From: Cupriavidus sp.
GTDB taxonomy: Bacteria; Pseudomonadota; Gammaproteobacteria; Burkholderiales; Burkholderiaceae
DNA: 9,574 bases
Assembly (NCBI GenBank): GCA_013362725.1
Contig: JABFVP010000382.1
Span: 1-9,574, forward strand
Direction: 5' to 3'
Position 1 is the stretch's first letter. Each line of letters begins with the position of its first letter. Positions 6,452-9,574 of the stretch are shown here, in pieces. The position numbers were made by a program, and so were the translations under genes. The notes beneath the pieces are model-generated. The model saw only the letters and a program-made list of their open reading frames with translations, was not told the origin of the DNA and searched no databases.

Positions 6452-7351
6452 ATGGCGGTTCCCATCACCGCGCTGCTGCGCGAGGCCGCGCCCGACATCA
6501 CCGTGTGGAACGGCCGCGAGGCCGCCGTCGCGGATGAGGTCGAGGCCATCATCGCGTGGGGCCTGAAGCCCGGCGTGGTGCCGGCCTATCCCAACCTGCG
6601 GCTGGTGTGCGCCGCCACCGCGGGCGTCGACAAGCTGCTGGCCGCGCCCGACCTGCCCGCGCACATCCCGGTGACGCGCATTGTCGATCCGGGCCAGCAG
6701 GCCGGCATCGCCCGCTTCGTGCTGGCGATGGCGCTGCGCCATACGCGCGCGCTGGGGCTCTATGCCGAACAGCAGCGCCGCGGCGAATGGAAGCGCCATG
6801 CAGGGCGCGATGCCGCGCAGTGCCGGGTGGGCGTGCTGGGGCTGGGAGAAATCGGCAGCGAGGTGGCGCGCATGTTCGCTGCCATCGGCTATCCGGTCAG
6901 CGGCTGGAGCCGCGCCGCCAAACACCTGCCGGGCGTGACGGATTTCACCGGCGACGACGGCCTGGACGCCATGCTCGCGCAGAGCGACATCCTGGTCTGC
7001 ACGCTGCCGCTGACGCCGCGCACCGAGGGGCTGCTCGACCGGCGCAGCTTGTCGCGGCTGCCGCGGGGCGCCTACCTGATCAACGTCGGCCGGGGCGAGC
7101 ATGTGGTCGAACCCGACCTGGTCGCGCTGATCGACGAAGGCCACCTGGCGGGGGCGGCGCTGGACGTGTTCGCCAAGGAACCGCCGGCAGCGGACGACCC
7201 GGTCTGGAACCATCCGCGCATCGAGGCCACGCCGCATATCGCGGCCGATCCGTCGTACCCGCTGGTGGCCCGGCAGTGCCTCGACAACCTGCGGCGCGCG
7301 CGCGCCGGGCGCGCGCTGCTGAACCTGGTCGACCGGCAGGCCGGGTACTAG
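6452..7351 (+). CDS. ghrA-like: GhrA-like glyoxylate/hydroxypyruvate reductase (D-isomer 2-hydroxyacid dehydrogenase family), start uncertain
   Basis: From the ATG at 6452 this gives 299 residues with the NAD(P)-binding Rossmann motif GLGEIG at 130-135 and the catalytic triad of 2-hydroxyacid dehydrogenases: Arg214 (NVGRG), Glu243 (AKEPP) and His262 (TPHIA). GWSR at 151-154 after the second strand resembles the NADPH-preferring GhrA subgroup, as does the C-terminal ending QAGY (E. coli GhrA ends RARGY). It should reduce glyoxylate to glycolate and/or hydroxypyruvate to glycerate in the cytoplasm. Oddity: the in-frame codons before 6452 read HGILVHLPSF, which matches the first beta strand of GhrA (DIIFYHPTF), but no ATG, GTG or TTG is in frame there. 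An ATG at 6423, three bases after the upstream stop, is one base out of frame. The ATG at 6452 has no good SD and would remove that strand. See the finding on this region. Confidence 0.85.
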   Translation: MAVPITALLREAAPDITVWNGREAAVADEVEAIIAWGLKPGVVPAYPNLRLVCAATAGVDKLLAAPDLPAHIPVTRIVDPGQQAGIARFVLAMALRHTRALGLYAEQQRRGEWKRHAGRDAAQCRVGVLGLGEIGSEVARMFAAIGYPVSGWSRAAKHLPGVTDFTGDDGLDAMLAQSDILVCTLPLTPRTEGLLDRRSLSRLPRGAYLINVGRGEHVVEPDLVALIDEGHLAGAALDVFAKEPPAADDPVWNHPRIEATPHIAADPSYPLVARQCLDNLRRARAGRALLNLVDRQAGY

Positions 7352-7378
7352 CTCACCGTCACCCGGTCGCGGTTGCTA
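7349..7378. terminator. Weak imperfect inverted repeat spanning two convergent stop codons
   Basis: TAGC (7349-7352) and ACCG (7355-7358) can pair with CGGT (7370-7373) and GCTA (7375-7378) around an 11-nt loop, with a small internal asymmetry. Both stop codons, TAG on the plus strand and CTA read leftward, lie in the arms. There is no T-tract, so this would be at most a weak bidirectional structure between the reductase and PhoD genes, which are only 24 bp apart. Confidence 0.2.
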
Positions 7379-9394
7379 GGTCACGGTCACGTCGGCCGTG
7401 CCTGCCGCCACTTCCAGCAAACGGGTGGTAGCGGTGGCCGGCTGCGCCGGCGCCGTGCCGCCCGCGAGCGGCTTCATGACGTGGAAGGTGCAGCTCAGCT
7501 TCTGCGGCGTCAGCGTGACCAGCGCATAGCCCTCGGCGTTGGTGTCGACATGCCGCATCCATGGGTTGAAGGCGCGCAGCGTGGCATCGAAGGTGTTGAC
7601 GATGGCACCGCCGACGTTGCTGTAGACCAGCTCGCGCAGCGCGGCGAACGCCGCGTCGGAGTCGACCATGGTGCGGAAGGAACTGAGCAGCGTGTTGCTC
7701 GACAACCCGGCCGTGACCAGGTCCACCATCACGGGCGCCGGCGCCGCGGCATCGTAGTCATCCATCACCTGTCCGCCGAAGAAGGCGTGGATATCGCCGC
7801 TCAGCGCCACCACGTTGCGGATGCCGTTGGTCTTCAGGAACGCCATCAGGTTCTTGCGCTCGGCGTTGAAGCCGTCCCACTGGTCGGCATTGAGGATAAG
7901 GCGTTCGAGCAGCGTGATCGCCGGCAGCCGCGCTTCGATCAGCGGCTTGATGTTGGCGTCGAACGAGGCGCTGTTGATGCCGGCCTGCGCCAGCACGTTA
8001 CGCAGCGCGGTATAGGCCAGGTTTGCATAGGTGCCGGCGGTGCGCGCCGCGCGCAGGTCGTCGGCCAGCGCGTTGGCAATGGCGGTCTCGATCGACGACA
8101 GGGCACTGTTGGCCAGCACCAGCGCGCGCGCGATCAGCCGCGCCACCGCCAGCGGCACGTCGATTTGCATGCGTAGCAGCGACAGCTGGTTGCCCCACAG
8201 CTTCCAGGTGGTGGCGTCGGCGCCGATGCGGTCCTGCCACCAGGCGCGCTGGGTGTCGCCCAGCATCGACACCGGCGTCAGCGCGTTGCCGGCGGCCGCG
8301 ATCTTCTGCGCCTCGGCCGCGGCCAGCGTTGCCGTCGGCACGAAATACAGGCTGCCGATCGAGCGGCCGACCGAGGCCTCCGGAATGACGTGGTCGGCCC
8401 GGTACAGGCGCTCGTCGGTCATCAGCAGCGTGGCGAGATTGCCGAAGGTGAAGGCGCGGTAGATCTGTATGTTCTGGAACGACGGGTTGTTCTGGTCCAG
8501 CGTCACGTCGGCCGGCATGAACTCGAACCAGGCCTGGTTGGCGGCGCGCCGGCGCGCGGTGCGCGGGGTCTGGTCGTCGGTGAGGCTGTAGGTCTGGCGG
8601 TCCTGCCAGCAGTTGTCCGAGAACTCGTGGTCGTCCCAGATCGCGATCATCGGGAACGCGGCATGCAGCGCCTGCAGGCGCGCGTCGCTGCGGTAGCTGC
8701 GGTACAGGTAGCGGTAGTCGTCGAGCGTGGTGGCGTAGACGCTGCCATCCGGCAGCACGGTGCCGTTGGGCAGCTGCAGCACGGTGTGGCGGTCCTCGAC
8801 GTTGCCGGCGCGCGAGCCGCCCGGCACGGCTTCGTAGATGTAGTCGCCGACATGGACGATAAAGTCCAGGTCCTGCTGCACCAATTCTTCCATGCCGGCC
8901 CAGTGGTTGGCATTCCAGTCCTGGCAGCTGACAAAGGCAAAGCGCAGCTGTTCCAGCGGCGTGCCCGCGGCGGCGGCGGTGCGCGTGCGGCCGGTGGTGC
9001 TGGGGCGGTTGCCTAGCAGGAAGCGGTAGAAGTAGCGCGTGCCCGGACTCAGGCCGGTGACCTTGTTGCGGATGGTGTAATCCCAGTCCGGCAGCGCCAT
9101 CAGCGGCTGGTTGACCAGCAGCGTCGGCGGCGCGAAGTCCTGCTGCGTCGACACCTGCAGCCGCACCACCACCGGGCGCTTGCCATTGCTGCCCTCGACG
9201 CGCGTCCACACGATCACGCTGTCGGGCCGCGGATCGCCCGAGGCCACGCCGTGCAGGAAATTGAAATTCTCGGGACTGCCGGTATCCGGCTCCGGTGCCG
9301 GGTCATCGCCGCCGCCGCCGCAGGCGCTGAGCCCGCCGGTGGCAACGGTAACGGTCAGGAAGCTCCCCCACTTGAGAAACTGGCGGCGGTCCAT
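7376..9394 (-). CDS. phoD: PhoD-like alkaline phosphatase/phosphodiesterase, predicted Tat-exported lipoprotein
   Basis: A 672-residue PhoD-family metallophosphatase, expected to hydrolyse phosphomono- and/or diesters outside the cytoplasm using Fe and Ca. The N-terminus MDRRQFLKWG is a twin-arginine motif followed by a hydrophobic segment and LSAC at 22-25, a lipobox; Cys25 would be the lipidated residue, followed by a Gly/Asp/Pro linker to about 42. A PhoD N-terminal beta domain spans about 45-140. Catalytic motifs: SCQDWN (Cys157), HVGDYIYE (Asp184, Tyr187), WDDHEFSDN (253-261) and SGDIHAFF (532-539, Asp534 and His536). The Cys/Asp-x-x-Tyr pattern matches the iron site described for Bacillus PhoD. 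Between GNQLSLLRMQID (401-412) and LNADQWDGFNAER (501-513) an Ala/Leu-rich stretch of about 90 residues is inserted. The start at 9394 is supported by AAGGAGG (9401-9407) and by placing the Tat motif at the N-terminus; an in-frame ATG at 9463 would put 23 unlikely residues before it. Confidence 0.93.
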   Translation of the reverse strand: MDRRQFLKWGSFLTVTVATGGLSACGGGGDDPAPEPDTGSPENFNFLHGVASGDPRPDSVIVWTRVEGSNGKRPVVVRLQVSTQQDFAPPTLLVNQPLMALPDWDYTIRNKVTGLSPGTRYFYRFLLGNRPSTTGRTRTAAAAGTPLEQLRFAFVSCQDWNANHWAGMEELVQQDLDFIVHVGDYIYEAVPGGSRAGNVEDRHTVLQLPNGTVLPDGSVYATTLDDYRYLYRSYRSDARLQALHAAFPMIAIWDDHEFSDNCWQDRQTYSLTDDQTPRTARRRAANQAWFEFMPADVTLDQNNPSFQNIQIYRAFTFGNLATLLMTDERLYRADHVIPEASVGRSIGSLYFVPTATLAAAEAQKIAAAGNALTPVSMLGDTQRAWWQDRIGADATTWKLWGNQLSLLRMQIDVPLAVARLIARALVLANSALSSIETAIANALADDLRAARTAGTYANLAYTALRNVLAQAGINSASFDANIKPLIEARLPAITLLERLILNADQWDGFNAERKNLMAFLKTNGIRNVVALSGDIHAFFGGQVMDDYDAAAPAPVMVDLVTAGLSSNTLLSSFRTMVDSDAAFAALRELVYSNVGGAIVNTFDATLRAFNPWMRHVDTNAEGYALVTLTPQKLSCTFHVMKPLAGGTAPAQPATATTRLLEVAAGTADVTVT

Positions 9395-9400
9395 GGCACT

Positions 9401-9407
9401 CCTCCTT
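9401..9407 (-). promoter_or_regulatory. Ribosome binding site that fixes the PhoD start
   Basis: AAGGAGG on the minus strand lies 6 nt before ATG 9392-9394. It chooses this start over the in-frame ATG at 9463 and agrees with the twin-arginine motif falling at residues 3-4. Confidence 0.75.
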
Positions 9408-9525
9408 TTGTTGTTGCGGTCTCCATGCAGCGCGCAGCCATGCCCGGATGCCGCTTGCGGCACCGGGTCTTGGTGGGGCGTGCTGTTTTTCTGAATCGAT
9501 ACTAGTGGCTGAGTAGGTCACGCGC

Positions 9526-9544
9526 TGTCGGTGAAGCTCCGACA
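9526..9544. promoter_or_regulatory. Perfect 6-bp inverted repeat upstream of phoD
   Basis: TGTCGG (9526-9531) and CCGACA (9539-9544) are perfect inverted repeats around the 7-base spacer TGAAGCT. It lies 132 bp upstream of the phoD start. It could be an operator half-site pair or the stem of a terminator of whatever lies beyond the window. No U-tract follows, and no match to the direct-repeat Pho box (CTGTCAT-type) was seen. The rest of 9408-9574 contains no gene I can support. Confidence 0.25.
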
Positions 9545-9574
9545 TCGGTATAGGAAGAAGTCGACTGCCCGGCG

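Noticed and set aside
7373..8176. 267-codon plus-strand frame, and others, antisense to phoD
   Set aside because: His/Arg/Gln-rich antisense translation; phoD on the other strand has all catalytic motifs.

Overview
The window is very GC-rich with dense, GC-ending codons, long open antisense frames and short intergenic gaps. Together with the protein families present, this fits a beta-proteobacterium of the Burkholderiaceae (Cupriavidus/Ralstonia-like). That assignment is inference from composition and gene style; no rRNA or other marker gene is present.

Layout, left to right. (1) At the left edge, a large FAD plus iron-sulphur 2-hydroxyacid dehydrogenase-type flavoprotein, cut at its 5' end, runs rightward and overlaps by 8 bp (2868-2875) a PLP-dependent enzyme of the D-threonine aldolase / D-serine dehydratase / 3-hydroxyaspartate aldolase family. 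The pair looks like one translationally coupled unit. (2) A 210-bp gap (4035-4244) holds a 31-codon ORF with a good Shine-Dalgarno sequence and no recognisable product. (3) Two leftward genes follow: a small secreted Pro/Gln/Met-rich protein (4245-4655) and, upstream of it, a Crp/Fnr-family regulator starting at GTG (4808-5524). (4) A 113-bp divergent intergenic region with an AT-rich imperfect palindrome separates the regulator from a rightward pair: a class II aldolase/adducin-family protein (5638-6420) and a GhrA-like NAD(P)H glyoxylate/hydroxypyruvate reductase (6452-7351). The reductase's expected first beta strand lies in frame but upstream of any usable start codon. (5) Tail-to-tail with it, 24 bp apart, is a leftward gene for a PhoD-type phosphatase/phosphodiesterase with a combined twin-arginine and lipobox signal (7376-9394). 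The last 180 bp is its upstream region.

Functionally, the left and central parts share a theme of small 2-hydroxy acids, 2-keto acids and beta-hydroxy amino acids: an FAD/Fe-S D-2-hydroxyacid dehydrogenase, a PLP aldolase/dehydratase that may make or use glycine and glyoxylate, a class II aldolase-fold enzyme and a glyoxylate/hydroxypyruvate reductase. Their exact substrates cannot be read from the sequence. The Crp-like protein is placed to regulate itself and perhaps the divergent aldolase-reductase pair. PhoD and the Pro/Gln/Met-rich protein are envelope or periplasmic proteins with no clear tie to that pathway.

No mobile element, CRISPR array, tRNA or rRNA was seen. I see mostly ordinary accessory metabolism. 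The points most worth a second look are the apparent one-base start-site defect in the reductase, the roughly 90-residue insertion in PhoD, the coupled flavoprotein-PLP enzyme pair and the Met/Pro/Gln-rich exported protein.
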